The translations under genes were made by a program, and so were the position numbers. From the NCBI GenBank assembly GCA_900765975.1, contig CAAFTS010000034.1, forward strand, positions 1 through 41,525: DNA of 41,525 nt, written 5' to 3'. Positions 32,059 through 41,249 of the stretch are shown piece by piece. The notes under the pieces were generated by a model. That model was not told the DNA's origin. It was given only the letters and a program-made list of their open reading frames with translations, and made no database searches. The DNA comes from Lachnospiraceae bacterium. Lineage in GTDB: Bacteria > Bacillota > Clostridia > Lachnospirales > Lachnospiraceae. Numbering within the stretch: position 1 is the stretch's first letter; the number at the start of each line of letters is the position of its first letter.

Positions 32059-33402
32059 CTACTTATATTCATCACGTAATTTTTTTGCAAATTCTGTATT
32101 TAATTTCGATTCTCTACGTGCTTTGTCTTCTTTGATTCTAAATTGTTCCTGACGTGCCGGCTCATATACATCCCAGCGTTTCGCATAATTTTCTCTTGCT
32201 GCTTTCATTTCCTCAGTTAACTCTGGCATCTTCAGATTTCTTTCCGGAAGTACCGGTACATTAGGCAAACGTTCCTCAACCGGAAGAATTGTTAATGGTT
32301 TTGCTGTTGGAAGTGTCTGATACCAATATGCAGTTGAACTCCAGTCATCAGACAAATGATTTGCATGACCATGTTCAATTGTTACACGCAAGCTCTTCTC
32401 AAATCTCACCGGATCTGTGATATGGAAACGGTAAGATACCTGGAATCCGTCCGTATCTCCTTCATGGACAATTGTTCCAAAGAATGGAAATGCGTTTCTC
32501 TGCATTCCCCAAGCATGGTTGAAATAGTCCTCTGTTCCTGTACCATTCAAACTTGGATACTTTTCTCCATCAATAAAGAACATATCATTTCCTTCGCCCC
32601 ACCAGCTGCCTTGATAATGTTTCACTGTTAAGTTACATCCAACATAATGACCTGTTCCTTCAACATCTAATACCGTATAATTTCCGTCTCCTTTGAAGTT
32701 GGTTACATTATTGACTTCCGGAGAGTTTACCTGAATATCCGGTCCCCATCCATCACATGGATTTTCTCTATGCCAGCTAGCATGGAAATATGCTGTCTTT
32801 TCATCCAATGGTTCTTTATACATTTCATAATCAATATTAAAATAAAGAATAAATGGAAGTTCATTTTCATTAATAATTTCAATTTTTGCCTTCTTGTTAA
32901 ATGGCATCGGGAAGTAACATGAAACTGAGCAAGGAGCTCCATATCTTCCTGCCTCTTCTGGTTTGAGAGATACATTAAACGGCAAGGAACTAAAGTTGCC
33001 CGGATAACAGTTTCCGATACAGAAGAAATCACCAAACGGAGCTAACACACTCGGTGTTTCCTGATCGTCCCATGTAATCTTAATCAATGCTTTTCTATAA
33101 TAAAATGGATCATAGTCATCCCAAATTACTCCCAGAGCCGGATGAATTTCCATTACCGGCGCTGCCGATGCATTTTGTACCGGATCAAGAATACTCGGTG
33201 CCTTCACTTTTCTGCAAGAAGATGTCATCCAAATGTGAGTAATACATCCCGGTCCTTCTATTTCACCTAATGTAATGCTCTCCTTTGCCGGAATTTCCCA
33301 GTAATCCTGATTTTTTCCGCGCTGATCCCAGCTTGCCAAACGACCATTTCTAGCCTCTTTTACTGTAGTCAAATCTTTAAATAATCCTGATACCTTACTC
33401 AT
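32059..33402 (-). CDS. DUF2961 / GH172-family glycoside hydrolase
   Basis: A 447-residue DUF2961 protein without signal peptide. The family, now GH172, includes difructose dianhydride I synthase/hydrolase (alpha-fructofuranosidase) and D-arabinofuranosidases. Typical motifs are YWEIPAKESITLGEIEGPG, ITHIWMTS, and the paired glutamates in WWGEGNDMFFIDGE (Glu270) and GTGTEDYFNHAWG (Glu291). As I recall, the characterised bifidobacterial enzyme uses Glu270 and Glu291, the same numbers. With the GH32 gene, fructokinase and ABC importer, an alpha-fructoside or difructose dianhydride substrate is the best guess. The C-terminus is highly charged. Start ATG follows AAAGGATGATTAGATT. Confidence 0.85.
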   Translation of the reverse strand: MSKVSGLFKDLTTVKEARNGRLASWDQRGKNQDYWEIPAKESITLGEIEGPGCITHIWMTSSCRKVKAPSILDPVQNASAAPVMEIHPALGVIWDDYDPFYYRKALIKITWDDQETPSVLAPFGDFFCIGNCYPGNFSSLPFNVSLKPEEAGRYGAPCSVSCYFPMPFNKKAKIEIINENELPFILYFNIDYEMYKEPLDEKTAYFHASWHRENPCDGWGPDIQVNSPEVNNVTNFKGDGNYTVLDVEGTGHYVGCNLTVKHYQGSWWGEGNDMFFIDGEKYPSLNGTGTEDYFNHAWGMQRNAFPFFGTIVHEGDTDGFQVSYRFHITDPVRFEKSLRVTIEHGHANHLSDDWSSTAYWYQTLPTAKPLTILPVEERLPNVPVLPERNLKMPELTEEMKAARENYAKRWDVYEPARQEQFRIKEDKARRESKLNTEFAKKLRDEYK

Positions 33403-33440
33403 AATCTAATCATCCTTTCACATTTTATTTCTTATTTTCA

Positions 33441-34271
33441 TCAACCTTTTACAGCTCCCGCTGTCATTCCCTCTACAATGTTCTTCTGGAATATTCCATA
33501 GAAAATCAACTCTGGTATGATAATCATGATACTAGATGCCACGATTCCGCCATAATCCACTGTATAATTTCCTTTAAAGAAGGATGCGCCCATTGAGAGC
33601 GTATAATCAGAAACATCTCGAAGCATAACAGATGCAAATGGAAATTCATTCCATATGTACAAAACATTGAAAATCACGATAGTTGCAATGACTGGTTTTG
33701 TCATCGGCAAAATAACTTTCAACATTAAATTCCATATATTACATCCGTCAATTACTGCTGCTTCATCTATTTCTGTCGGCAATGATTTCAAATAACCTAC
33801 TAACAATAACGTATTAAATGAAATCGATGTTGCTATATATGGGAAGATTAACGCTAATTTTCCTCTAAGCCCCAGTGCTACGTTAATTTTATATACAGGG
33901 AATAACAAAATAAACGGTGAAATCGAAAGTCCCATAATTAAAAATCCATAAATAAGTTTAGGGATTTTATTGTTCTTAAAAACCATTCTTGATAATACAA
34001 AAGAACTCAAAAATGTAATAATCACTTCTGCAACAACAGAAATAATACATACAAAAAATGTATTTCCGTACAACTGCAAATAGTCCAAAGTTTCTAATGC
34101 ATTCTTGTAGTTATCAAAATTCAGAGCCTTCGGTAATGACAATGGTGACGACATAATGTCTGAATTTGTTTTGAACGAAAGTAATACCATCCAGATAAAT
34201 GGAAATACAACTAATAATGTAATCAATATCATCCCGATATACATTGCAGTTTTTTTCTTCTTATTAACCAT
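33441..34271 (-). CDS. ABC sugar transporter permease (MalG/LacG type)
   Basis: A 276-residue membrane protein with six predicted helices, beginning MYIGMILITLLVVFPFIWMVLLS. The EAA loop that contacts the ATPase is EAAVIDGCNIWNLMLKVILPM (Glu-Ala-Ala ... Gly) near residues 166-186. Type CUT1 importer. It pairs with the permease gene seven bases upstream. No ATPase gene is in the cluster, so a shared MsmK-like ATPase encoded elsewhere is expected, as usual in Firmicutes. Confidence 0.92.
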   Translation of the reverse strand: MVNKKKKTAMYIGMILITLLVVFPFIWMVLLSFKTNSDIMSSPLSLPKALNFDNYKNALETLDYLQLYGNTFFVCIISVVAEVIITFLSSFVLSRMVFKNNKIPKLIYGFLIMGLSISPFILLFPVYKINVALGLRGKLALIFPYIATSISFNTLLLVGYLKSLPTEIDEAAVIDGCNIWNLMLKVILPMTKPVIATIVIFNVLYIWNEFPFASVMLRDVSDYTLSMGASFFKGNYTVDYGGIVASSIMIIIPELIFYGIFQKNIVEGMTAGAVKG

Positions 34272-34278
34272 ATCCCAC

Positions 34279-35151
34279 TTACCTCTCTTTCTCTCTTGTC
34301 AAAAAAGAATATACTCCTGTAATAATCAATGATATTAAGAATGTAACCGTTGCAAGAGACATACCATATCCATAATCACTACTTGTAAAAGTCATTGAAT
34401 AACTGTATGTTACCAAAGTTTCTGATAAATGATTTGGTCCTCCGCCTGTTGTTTGCTGAACAATTTCAAAAATTTTAAATACACCAGTAATAATTAATAC
34501 AGCAACTGTAGAAATGGTTGATTTCATCATTGGAATAATTACATATCTTACCTCTTGAACTCCATTTGCTCCATCTATTTTTACCGCCTCTAATACATCA
34601 TTCGGTATCATTTTCAACCCTGCTATAAAAATAGTAACAAGATATCCTAACTGCTGCCAAAAATAAATAATAGCAACACTATACGGGGACCAAAATTCTC
34701 CACCTATCCATTTTTGTTTCAGCCCCGATGCTCCCACAGCATCAAGAATATTATTGATAATACCAATATTAGGATCCAAAATATATACCCAGATAATTCC
34801 AACGATAATAGGAGCAATGATAGCTGGTGAGAAAATTAATGCTTTACTTGCATCGACAGCTCTTAAGTGATGGTTTAATAATAACGCGATCAAAAAAGAT
34901 AATGTCAGTAATAATACAAATGCAAGAACAAAGATAATCATTGTGTTTTTAAATGATATCCAAAATAATTTATCTTGAAATAATCGAATGTAGTTATCAA
35001 ATCCTAAAAACTTCGCCTTTCCAATTCCTGAATATCGTGTAAAACTATAGCCCACCGCTATGATAATTGGCAGAACAATAAACACACTGTATACAACTAA
35101 AGTAGGAATCAGAAGTCCTATTTTATATCTTTTTTTACTTAACCAATACAT
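34279..35151 (-). CDS. ABC sugar transporter permease (MalF/LacF type)
   Basis: A 290-residue six-helix permease of the CUT1 family. I prefer the second ATG (MYWLSKKRYKIG) because AGGGG is eight bases away; the first ATG three codons earlier is too close. The EAA loop is EAVKIDGANGVQEVRYVIIPM (about 192-212). It forms a heterodimer with the MalG-type permease encoded next. Substrate inferred as a small fructose oligosaccharide from the GH32 and GH172 neighbours. Confidence 0.9.
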   Translation of the reverse strand: MYWLSKKRYKIGLLIPTLVVYSVFIVLPIIIAVGYSFTRYSGIGKAKFLGFDNYIRLFQDKLFWISFKNTMIIFVLAFVLLLTLSFLIALLLNHHLRAVDASKALIFSPAIIAPIIVGIIWVYILDPNIGIINNILDAVGASGLKQKWIGGEFWSPYSVAIIYFWQQLGYLVTIFIAGLKMIPNDVLEAVKIDGANGVQEVRYVIIPMMKSTISTVAVLIITGVFKIFEIVQQTTGGGPNHLSETLVTYSYSMTFTSSDYGYGMSLATVTFLISLIITGVYSFLTREKER

Positions 35152-35178
35152 AGCATGCACCCCTGTCTTATCTTTGTA

Positions 35179-36504
35179 TTATTTTGTGTTGTTTAATGTG
35201 GTATCCATCAAATCCAGTGCCTCTTCCGGTGTATAAGTTTTTTGCATAACACCAAACAGGGAATTATACAATGTCTCCTGTACTGCTGAAGTTACTGTCA
35301 AATCAGGAGCTGTGCTCGGGCTCTCCCAACCGGATGCCAACGTCTCCAGCATTGCATTCATTGCATACTGCGTATCTGCTGCACTCATACCTTCATAATT
35401 TGTTGCCGGGAAAATAGATCCTTCGTAAGAAAGTTCTGCTGCCTCTTTGCTGTAGTAGAATTTCAAAAATTCAAAAACAGCCTCCTGCATTGCCTCATCT
35501 TCTGCTACTTCTGCACTTACAACAATCGGCGCTGATGGAACTTTCATCGCAATTTCTTGTTCATAATCTGTATCTGTAAATGTTGGTCCCCACCAAAATC
35601 CGATCTTGTCTCCGATATTTTTATCAAACTCTGCACAATCCCACTGTCCGGTTCCAAACATTGCTGCCTGTCCCTCATTGAACAACTGTTTTGCATCAAA
35701 ATACTCGATTGTTGCCATATTTTCAGGAAATGCGCCTGCATCTGCAAGTCCTTCCAATTTTTCGAAACAAGCAACTAAATCTTTATTATTAAACTTTTTA
35801 TTGCCTGCTAAAATATCTTCGATATTCTCTTCCCAACCATATCTTGCAAGTGTTTCATTAAATTCCCACATTGCATATCCACTGTTTTTACTTCCAATTG
35901 AAAGCGGAGTGATTCCATTTTCTTTGAATTTTGCAATCATGCCAAGCATATCTTCGTAAGTTGTTTCATCTGTCGGATATGCAACACCTGCTTTATCAAA
36001 TAATTCTTTATTATAAAAAATCCCTTGAACGTTACACTGATATGGTAAACCAAACTGTCCATTATCATCTGTAAAGGCACTTTCCATACCTCCTAAAGCC
36101 TCTTTAACATCTGCATTTTCTGCCAGAAAATCACTCAAATCAAGAAGAACACCTGCCTCACTATATTCCGGAGCCTCACTTGCTTCCATCCAGAAGATTT
36201 CCGGCAATGTTTTATCTGACGCTGCTAATTTCATATTTTTTGAATGAGATTCTGTATCCGCTGCCTGAAATTCTACTTTATATTTTCCTTTGTTTTTCTC
36301 GTTAAATGCCTGAACAATATTGTAAGTTACCGATTCCTGTTCTTTAGGATTTGCTACATGTATTCCAAAATCAATAACTACTTCTCCGCCTTCCGCTCTC
36401 TTATCACTGTCCTTATCTGAAGAACCGCAACCGGCTAATAATCCAACTACCATCACACTTGCCAATGCCACTGAACACCATTTTTTCAACCTTTTACTTC
36501 CCAT
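35179..36504 (-). CDS. ABC sugar-binding lipoprotein (CUT1)
   Basis: A 441-residue extracellular solute-binding protein, family 1. The lipoprotein signal is MGSKRLKKWCSVALASVMVV with lipobox LLAGC (Cys26), then an acidic linker. Family signatures include NIVQAFNEKNKGKYKVE early, GVLLDLSDFL, and YQCNVQGIFYNKELFDKAGV, with a C-terminal FLKFYYSKEAAELSYEGSIF. It captures the sugar outside and delivers it to the two permeases. Ribosome site GGAGGTAGCATT. First gene of the operon behind two LacI-type operators. Confidence 0.94.
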   Translation of the reverse strand: MGSKRLKKWCSVALASVMVVGLLAGCGSSDKDSDKRAEGGEVVIDFGIHVANPKEQESVTYNIVQAFNEKNKGKYKVEFQAADTESHSKNMKLAASDKTLPEIFWMEASEAPEYSEAGVLLDLSDFLAENADVKEALGGMESAFTDDNGQFGLPYQCNVQGIFYNKELFDKAGVAYPTDETTYEDMLGMIAKFKENGITPLSIGSKNSGYAMWEFNETLARYGWEENIEDILAGNKKFNNKDLVACFEKLEGLADAGAFPENMATIEYFDAKQLFNEGQAAMFGTGQWDCAEFDKNIGDKIGFWWGPTFTDTDYEQEIAMKVPSAPIVVSAEVAEDEAMQEAVFEFLKFYYSKEAAELSYEGSIFPATNYEGMSAADTQYAMNAMLETLASGWESPSTAPDLTVTSAVQETLYNSLFGVMQKTYTPEEALDLMDTTLNNTK

Positions 36505-36525
36505 AATGCTACCTCCATCCTTTCT

Positions 36526-36597
36526 ATGGAACCCGTTCCATATTCGATAAAAAATATAGTTTACTATTTTTTTGACTCAGCATGGAACCCGTTCCAT
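36526..36597 (-). promoter_or_regulatory. Two identical LacI-family operators
   Basis: ATGGAACCCGTTCCAT occurs at 36526-36541 and 36582-36597, centres 56 bp apart, in front of the sugar-binding protein gene. This is the typical symmetric site for LacI-family repressors. The AT-rich stretch between them should hold the promoter, but the exact -35/-10 is unclear. Looping or road-block repression by the LacI protein encoded upstream is likely. Confidence 0.85.
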
Positions 36598-36750
36598 ACC
36601 TCGTCAAAAAAATAAGTAAATCCAGCTGTGCACTTGCTGATTAACTTAATTTAATAATAGCACCTGTACTTCAAAAGTCAATAACAAATGTCGACTTCTT
36701 ATTATTTTTGTATATTTTTACAAATATATCTTTTTTATTTTGTACACATT

Positions 36751-37737
36751 TTACAAAGTACTAGTAGTATTACCAACTTGCAATTCCACGTCCAAAAGAA
36801 CTTTTTTGTTCTTATATGTTTTACCATTTACCAATCGGGAAATCAATCTTGCGGATTGACGTGCCAACTGATCAATTGGCTGTGCAACTACTGTAAGTCT
36901 AGGTTCTGTCAGCCCGGTTATAAATGTTCCATCGTAAGCGACAATCTTGATATCTTCCGGAACAGATATATTCCTTCTCTTAGCCTCATTCAAAAATCGA
37001 ATTGCAATCTGATCAACACCAAATACACCATCAACTTCTAATGGACTTGAAAAAATATCTTTCATTACTTTTTCATAATAATCCGCATCAAATCGATTCC
37101 ATTCTAATTCATATGACTGTACCCTTACACCATTTTTTTTCATAATCCTTTCAAATTCTGAATGACGATCATGATATGGGGATTCAATCGCCTTTGAACC
37201 GCAAAAATGCAATACCGACTTACATCCACAGCGAATCAGTTCTTCAGCAGCTAATTTTCCACCCTTCTTATGATTTACTGCAACTACAGGAATATCTTCG
37301 CTCAAATATCTATCCAGAGCAACAATCGGCTTATGAATCTGCCTATATTCCTCTACATCTAAAGAATGCACTCCGGTAATCACACCATCCACAATATGTC
37401 TGTTGAGCATATCCAAATACTCTAGTTCTGCGTTTCCTTCTTTTACAGTATTGCACAACATCGTTTTATACCCATAAGTATAAAGTTCTGATTCAATACA
37501 TTCTACAAATTCTGCAAAAAATGGGTTCGCCACACTCGGAACAAGAACGGCTATAATTCCTGTTTTTTTATGAAACAGATTACGCGCTAATTCATTCGGT
37601 ATATAATTCAACTCCGTCATCGCATTTTCTATCTTTTCACGAGTTTCTTCAGACACATATCCACTGTTGTTCAACACTCTGGAAACAGTTGCCGGACCAA
37701 CATTTGCCCTTTTGGCAACATCTCTAATACTAGCCAT
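36751..37737 (-). CDS. LacI-family transcriptional regulator
   Basis: A 328-residue repressor. The N-terminal helix-turn-helix is IRDVAKRANVGPATVSRVLN with hinge helix ELARNLFHKKTG. The periplasmic-binding-like domain follows (IAVLVPSVANPFFAEFVECI, VDGVITGVHS, VDGVFGVDQIAIRFL, KIVAYDGT). It sits upstream of the ABC operon in the same direction and most likely binds the two operators at 36526-36597, released by an imported or hydrolysed fructose sugar. About 245 bases separate it from the sugar-binding gene. Confidence 0.94.
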   Translation of the reverse strand: MASIRDVAKRANVGPATVSRVLNNSGYVSEETREKIENAMTELNYIPNELARNLFHKKTGIIAVLVPSVANPFFAEFVECIESELYTYGYKTMLCNTVKEGNAELEYLDMLNRHIVDGVITGVHSLDVEEYRQIHKPIVALDRYLSEDIPVVAVNHKKGGKLAAEELIRCGCKSVLHFCGSKAIESPYHDRHSEFERIMKKNGVRVQSYELEWNRFDADYYEKVMKDIFSSPLEVDGVFGVDQIAIRFLNEAKRRNISVPEDIKIVAYDGTFITGLTEPRLTVVAQPIDQLARQSARLISRLVNGKTYKNKKVLLDVELQVGNTTSTL

Positions 37738-37819
37738 AACACCTTCACTCCTTTCCGGCTATTTATATAATAGCACATAATTTTGTTTAAAAATATACTT
37801 ATTTTCTTAATATACACTG

Positions 37820-37863
37820 AAAAAGAGAAGTCCCCGTTTCCCAAAAACCGGAACTTCTCTTCT
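37820..37863 (-). terminator. Terminator of the flavin oxidoreductase gene
   Basis: On the minus strand GAGAAGTTCCGGTTT and the complementary AAACGGGGACTTCTC form a hairpin with a small loop and two imperfect pairs, followed by TTTTTC. It lies 18 bases after the stop at 37882. Confidence 0.8.
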
Positions 37864-37881
37864 CCGTATTCTGGAATTGCC

Positions 37882-39945
37882 CTATAACTTCATTGCCACA
37901 TCCCATGCATTCCAGATAACTGTACGCAGATTTCCAACTGCCAGCGCATCTCCAATTAGATGGACATGCTTACTCTTCTCTGCCAGCGGTGCAGGCTTAT
38001 AGCCAACAGACATAATAACGCTGTCTGCATCGATTTTAAAGCTCTTTCCATATTTATTAACCGCAATAACACCATCTTCCAGTACTTCACTCAATGTAGT
38101 CTCCAAATGCACTGGTACCTTATTTGTTGTAAAGAAGTCTCTCATATAGCTTGCATTTGCCAAACAAATTCCCTTTACTGCAATTAAGTCATTTTTCATT
38201 TCTACAATTGTTGGTTTCTTTCCTTGCAGATAGAGATCATAAGCAATTTCACACCCGGTCAGACCGCCACCGATGATGGTGACATTCTCTCCTACTTCTT
38301 TCTCGCCCAGCAGATATTCTACTGCATCCATCGCATGTTCCACGCCCTTTACCGGAATTGTACGCGCCACTGCTCCTGTTGCAACAATCACTTCATCTGC
38401 CTGCAAAGTTTCTACATTCTTCACTTCTGTATTTAATTTCACCTCAATTGGGTATTTTAAAATCTCTCTCTGATACCATGCAATCAGATCTCTGTCTTTT
38501 TCCTTAAAGGACGGTGCTGCTGCGGCAATAAAAATACCACCGAGATGATCACTCTTTTCGTACAACGTTACACTATGCCCACGTTTTGCACAAACAATTG
38601 CTGCCTCCATACCGCCAATACCGCCACCGACAATGACAACCTTTTTCTTTTTCTTCGCCGGAACAATTTTGTATTTCTTTGTCTGCATCGTTTCCGGATT
38701 CAATGCACAGCGCGCCATATGCCGTACATCATCCATTGGCTGTCCATTGGCAATTCCTTTGTAATGTGTCATAGTGAAACAGCCATTATGACAGCAGATG
38801 CATGGGCGGATATCTTCCAGCCGATCTTCAATCAACTTGGTGATCCACTCGCCATCCGCAAGGAACTGGCGGGCGATACCCACACCATCAATTCTACCTT
38901 CCGCAACGGCTTGCGCTCCCACATCCGGCTCCATACGTCCTGCACAAACAACCGGAATATCAACAAACTTCTTAATATGCGCTACATCTTCTAAATTACA
39001 GTTCTGTGGCATATACTGCGGCGGATGTGCCCAATACCATGCATCATACGTACCATTGTCTGCATTGAGCATATCATATCCCGCATCCTGCAAATACTTA
39101 GCCGCCCTTTCACTTTCTTCCATATCACGTCCAATCTCTACATAGTCCTCTCCCGGCATTGCTCCCACGCAGAAATCTTTTGTCTTAGACAATACAGAAT
39201 ATCTCAGAGAAACCGGATAATCACTTCCACAGGCAGATTTAATCTTCTTTACAATCGCAGTTGCAAACCGATATCGATTTTCAAAAGAACCACCAAACTG
39301 ATCCTTTCTCTTATTTGTATATTTTAAGGTAAACTGATCCAACAAATATCCTTCATGTACTGCATGCACTTCCACACCATCTACGCCAGCCGCCTTACAA
39401 AGTGCCGCCGTTTTAGCAAATGCATCGATGATTTCATGAATCTCTTTTAATGTCATTTCACGACAAGTTACTTTATCAGACCATCTGGAAGGAAGTACAC
39501 TCGGACTTGCTGACTGATACTGCACATCAATAATCGGTTTTGCCAATGCATGAAGCACAGGATTGTTATGTACCTGCACAAGAGAATCCGTAATCGCCCA
39601 CGACCGCCCCATTCCTGCTGTAAGCTGTACAAACAATTTTGCACCGGTCTTGTGGATTTCTTCCATATAAACCTTCAACTCATCAAACATCTTCTTATTC
39701 TGCCAGAGCCATCTTCCGCCCATCGGGTCTTTCACCGGCGCAATTCCAGGTATAATCAAGCCCACATTATTTTTTGCTCTTTCCAAAAAGAAGTTCGCCG
39801 CTTCCTTATCGAAATGATTCGGCTCCATCCAGCCAAACAAAGACGTACCGCCCATAGGACAAAGAACGATACGATTCTTAATCTCAACATTTCCGATTTT
39901 CCATGGGGTAAATAATGCCTCATACTTTGGGTTCATAGTTCCCAT
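37882..39945 (-). CDS. OYE-like NADH:flavin oxidoreductase / 2-enoate reductase family
   Basis: A 687-residue multidomain flavoenzyme. Residues 8-370 form an FMN-binding TIM barrel of the old-yellow-enzyme type (FTPWKIGNVEIKNRIVLCPMG, GVDGVEVHAVHEGYLLDQF, GRMEPDVGAQAVAEGRIDG). A 4Fe-4S cluster motif follows (C382, C385, C389, C413). The C-terminal part binds FAD and NAD(P)H (VVIVGGGIGGMEA at 437-448, VTIIGGGLTGCEIA later). Relatives include 2,4-dienoyl-CoA reductase, 2-enoate reductase and the bile-acid enzymes BaiCD/BaiH; the substrate cannot be told from sequence, and no bai genes are near. Start has AAAGGAGAGATTTAT. Single gene with terminator. Confidence 0.9.
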   Translation of the reverse strand: MGTMNPKYEALFTPWKIGNVEIKNRIVLCPMGGTSLFGWMEPNHFDKEAANFFLERAKNNVGLIIPGIAPVKDPMGGRWLWQNKKMFDELKVYMEEIHKTGAKLFVQLTAGMGRSWAITDSLVQVHNNPVLHALAKPIIDVQYQSASPSVLPSRWSDKVTCREMTLKEIHEIIDAFAKTAALCKAAGVDGVEVHAVHEGYLLDQFTLKYTNKRKDQFGGSFENRYRFATAIVKKIKSACGSDYPVSLRYSVLSKTKDFCVGAMPGEDYVEIGRDMEESERAAKYLQDAGYDMLNADNGTYDAWYWAHPPQYMPQNCNLEDVAHIKKFVDIPVVCAGRMEPDVGAQAVAEGRIDGVGIARQFLADGEWITKLIEDRLEDIRPCICCHNGCFTMTHYKGIANGQPMDDVRHMARCALNPETMQTKKYKIVPAKKKKKVVIVGGGIGGMEAAIVCAKRGHSVTLYEKSDHLGGIFIAAAAPSFKEKDRDLIAWYQREILKYPIEVKLNTEVKNVETLQADEVIVATGAVARTIPVKGVEHAMDAVEYLLGEKEVGENVTIIGGGLTGCEIAYDLYLQGKKPTIVEMKNDLIAVKGICLANASYMRDFFTTNKVPVHLETTLSEVLEDGVIAVNKYGKSFKIDADSVIMSVGYKPAPLAEKSKHVHLIGDALAVGNLRTVIWNAWDVAMKL

Positions 39946-39987
39946 ATAAATCTCTCCTTTCGATTATAGGCAGTATTTTCACAATAT

Positions 39988-40042
39988 GAAAAATAAAAAT
40001 ACTGGTAGCTTATTACCTTATTATAATAATCTACCAGTATTT
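39988..40042 (-). terminator. Terminator of hypB
   Basis: AAATACTGGTAG and CTACCAGTATTT pair perfectly over 12 bp; inner TTATTA/TAATAA pairing extends it. TTTATTTTTC follows on the minus strand. Confidence 0.8.
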
Positions 40043-40119
40043 AAGCAAGCAATTATTCTTTTTTGTAAAAATTGCACAAATACAATTTATTTAAATGAAC
40101 CGCACACAGCTTTTGCGTG

Positions 40120-40788
40120 TTATGCATTCCATTCCCGAACATTATCACGAATCCAATCACACAATTCTAGAACACCTTCACCTGTCTTTGCAGAGATTTC
40201 AAAAATCTGAATCTTTGGATTCCGCATCTTTGCATATTCTGTTACCTTCTCCACATCAAAATCAAAATACGGAAGTACATCGATCTTATTGATAATCAAA
40301 ATATCGCACACCTCAAACATCAGTGGATATTTCAGCGGTTTATCATGCCCTTCCGGTACACTTAAAATCACTGCATTTTTTACTGCTCCCGTATCAAATT
40401 CTGCCGGGCACACCAGATTTCCCACATTTTCCAATACCACAAAATCCAAATCTTCTGTTCCAAATTCTTTTAAGCCTTGACGAGTCATATCCGCATCCAA
40501 ATGACACATTCCACCTGTATGAAGCTGAATAGAGCGTACCCCTACTTTTTCCATCGTCTCTGCATCGACTTTCGAATCAATATCCGCCTCCATCACGCCC
40601 ATGCGAATCTCACCTTTCAGCGCATTGGCAATTGCGGTCAGTGTGGTTGTTTTTCCGGAACCCGGAGAAGACATCAGATTCAAAAGAAATGTTTTCGATT
40701 TCTTCAAATCCTCTCTCAACAAATCTGCATCTTTATCATTATCTTCAAAAATACTTCTTTTTAATTCAATAACCTTAAAATCCTGCAT
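40120..40788 (-). CDS. hypB: HypB, GTPase for nickel insertion into hydrogenase
   Basis: A 222-residue SIMIBI GTPase. P-loop SPGSGKT (41-47), switch region VMEADIDSKVDAE (65-77), metal-site region GGMCHLDAD with C95-H96, and ENVGNLVCPAEFDTG with C127. NKID gives guanine specificity. HypB with HypA loads nickel into NiFe-hydrogenase, or assists urease in some species. The N-terminal His-rich stretch and CXXCGC motif of E. coli HypB are absent, as in many Clostridia. No hypA or hydrogenase gene is in the window. Ribosome site AGGAGAAAATAGCA. Confidence 0.95.
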   Translation of the reverse strand: MQDFKVIELKRSIFEDNDKDADLLREDLKKSKTFLLNLMSSPGSGKTTTLTAIANALKGEIRMGVMEADIDSKVDAETMEKVGVRSIQLHTGGMCHLDADMTRQGLKEFGTEDLDFVVLENVGNLVCPAEFDTGAVKNAVILSVPEGHDKPLKYPLMFEVCDILIINKIDVLPYFDFDVEKVTEYAKMRNPKIQIFEISAKTGEGVLELCDWIRDNVREWNA

Positions 40789-40810
40789 TGCTATTTTCTC
40801 CTGATGACTT

Positions 40811-40855
40811 TACAAATTTGTACTTATTATAGCATTACAGGCAGCTTTCTGTCGA
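40811..40855 (-). promoter_or_regulatory. hypB promoter with a perfect palindrome
   Basis: Minus strand -35 TCGACA (40850-40855), spacer of 18, -10 TATAAT (40826-40831). The perfect 12-base palindrome TACAAATTTGTA (40811-40822) lies at the start point, a likely operator. The -35 lies within the amidohydrolase relic. Confidence 0.6.
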
Positions 40856-41020
40856 GTATACTTCTCCTTCTTTCATTACAAAAGCACAGTCTAACAGCGC
40901 TTTTTTATCTTTCATAATGTCCCGTCTCCACGCAGAAATATCCGCATACTTTCCTACTTCCAAAGTACCGATTTTCTCCTCCATCCGCTGCTTTTACTAT
41001 AAGTCGTTCCAATTCCAAAA
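40835..41020 (-). pseudogene. Amidohydrolase C-terminal relic
   Basis: The minus-strand frame ending TAA at 40835-40837 reads MEEKIGTLEVGKYADISAWR, then DIMKDKKALLDCAFVMKEGE and VYSTESCL, the typical end of amidohydrolases (IGSLEVGKYADLV... then VKDGKVY). Upstream, VKAADG of the preceding family motif is in another frame, indicating a one-base shift near 40985. Nothing more of the gene remains before the tRNA terminator. It is a fragment. Confidence 0.55.
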
Positions 41021-41066
41021 AAGAAAAAAGGTCGTTCCCCTTGATTTCTCAAGAATTACGACCTTA
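41015..41066 (-). terminator. Terminator of the tRNA operon
   Basis: AAGGTCGT and ACGACCTT pair, with an inner CTTGA/TCAAG stem, followed on the minus strand by TTTTTTCTTTTTTGG. It starts five bases after the tRNA-Leu 3' end. Confidence 0.88.
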
Positions 41067-41070
41067 CGAC

Positions 41071-41151
41071 TGCGGATGACAGGACTTGAACCTGCACGTC
41101 GAAGACACTAGATCCTAAGTCTAGCGCGTCTGCCAATTCCGCCACATCCGC
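41071..41151 (-). tRNA. tRNA-Leu (anticodon UAG)
   Basis: An 81-base cloverleaf with a short variable arm. Acceptor GCGGATG/CATCCGC with discriminator A, T arm with GGTTCAAGTCC, anticodon loop CTTAGGA giving UAG. The long extra arm (TGTCTTCGACG) marks a class II tRNA. CCA is not encoded. Confidence 0.93.
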
Positions 41152-41249
41152 ATATTTTGTTTTCTGTAATATAGTATTGCAGGAAAACATATGATATAAA
41201 GTATAGCGGAAACCCTTGTTACATTCGAATTTCCGCCATTCTTCCATCA

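Noticed and set aside
37882..39945. BaiCD bile-acid enzyme
   Set aside because: Same superfamily, but the N-terminal sequence differs from the BaiCD I remember and no other bai genes are nearby.
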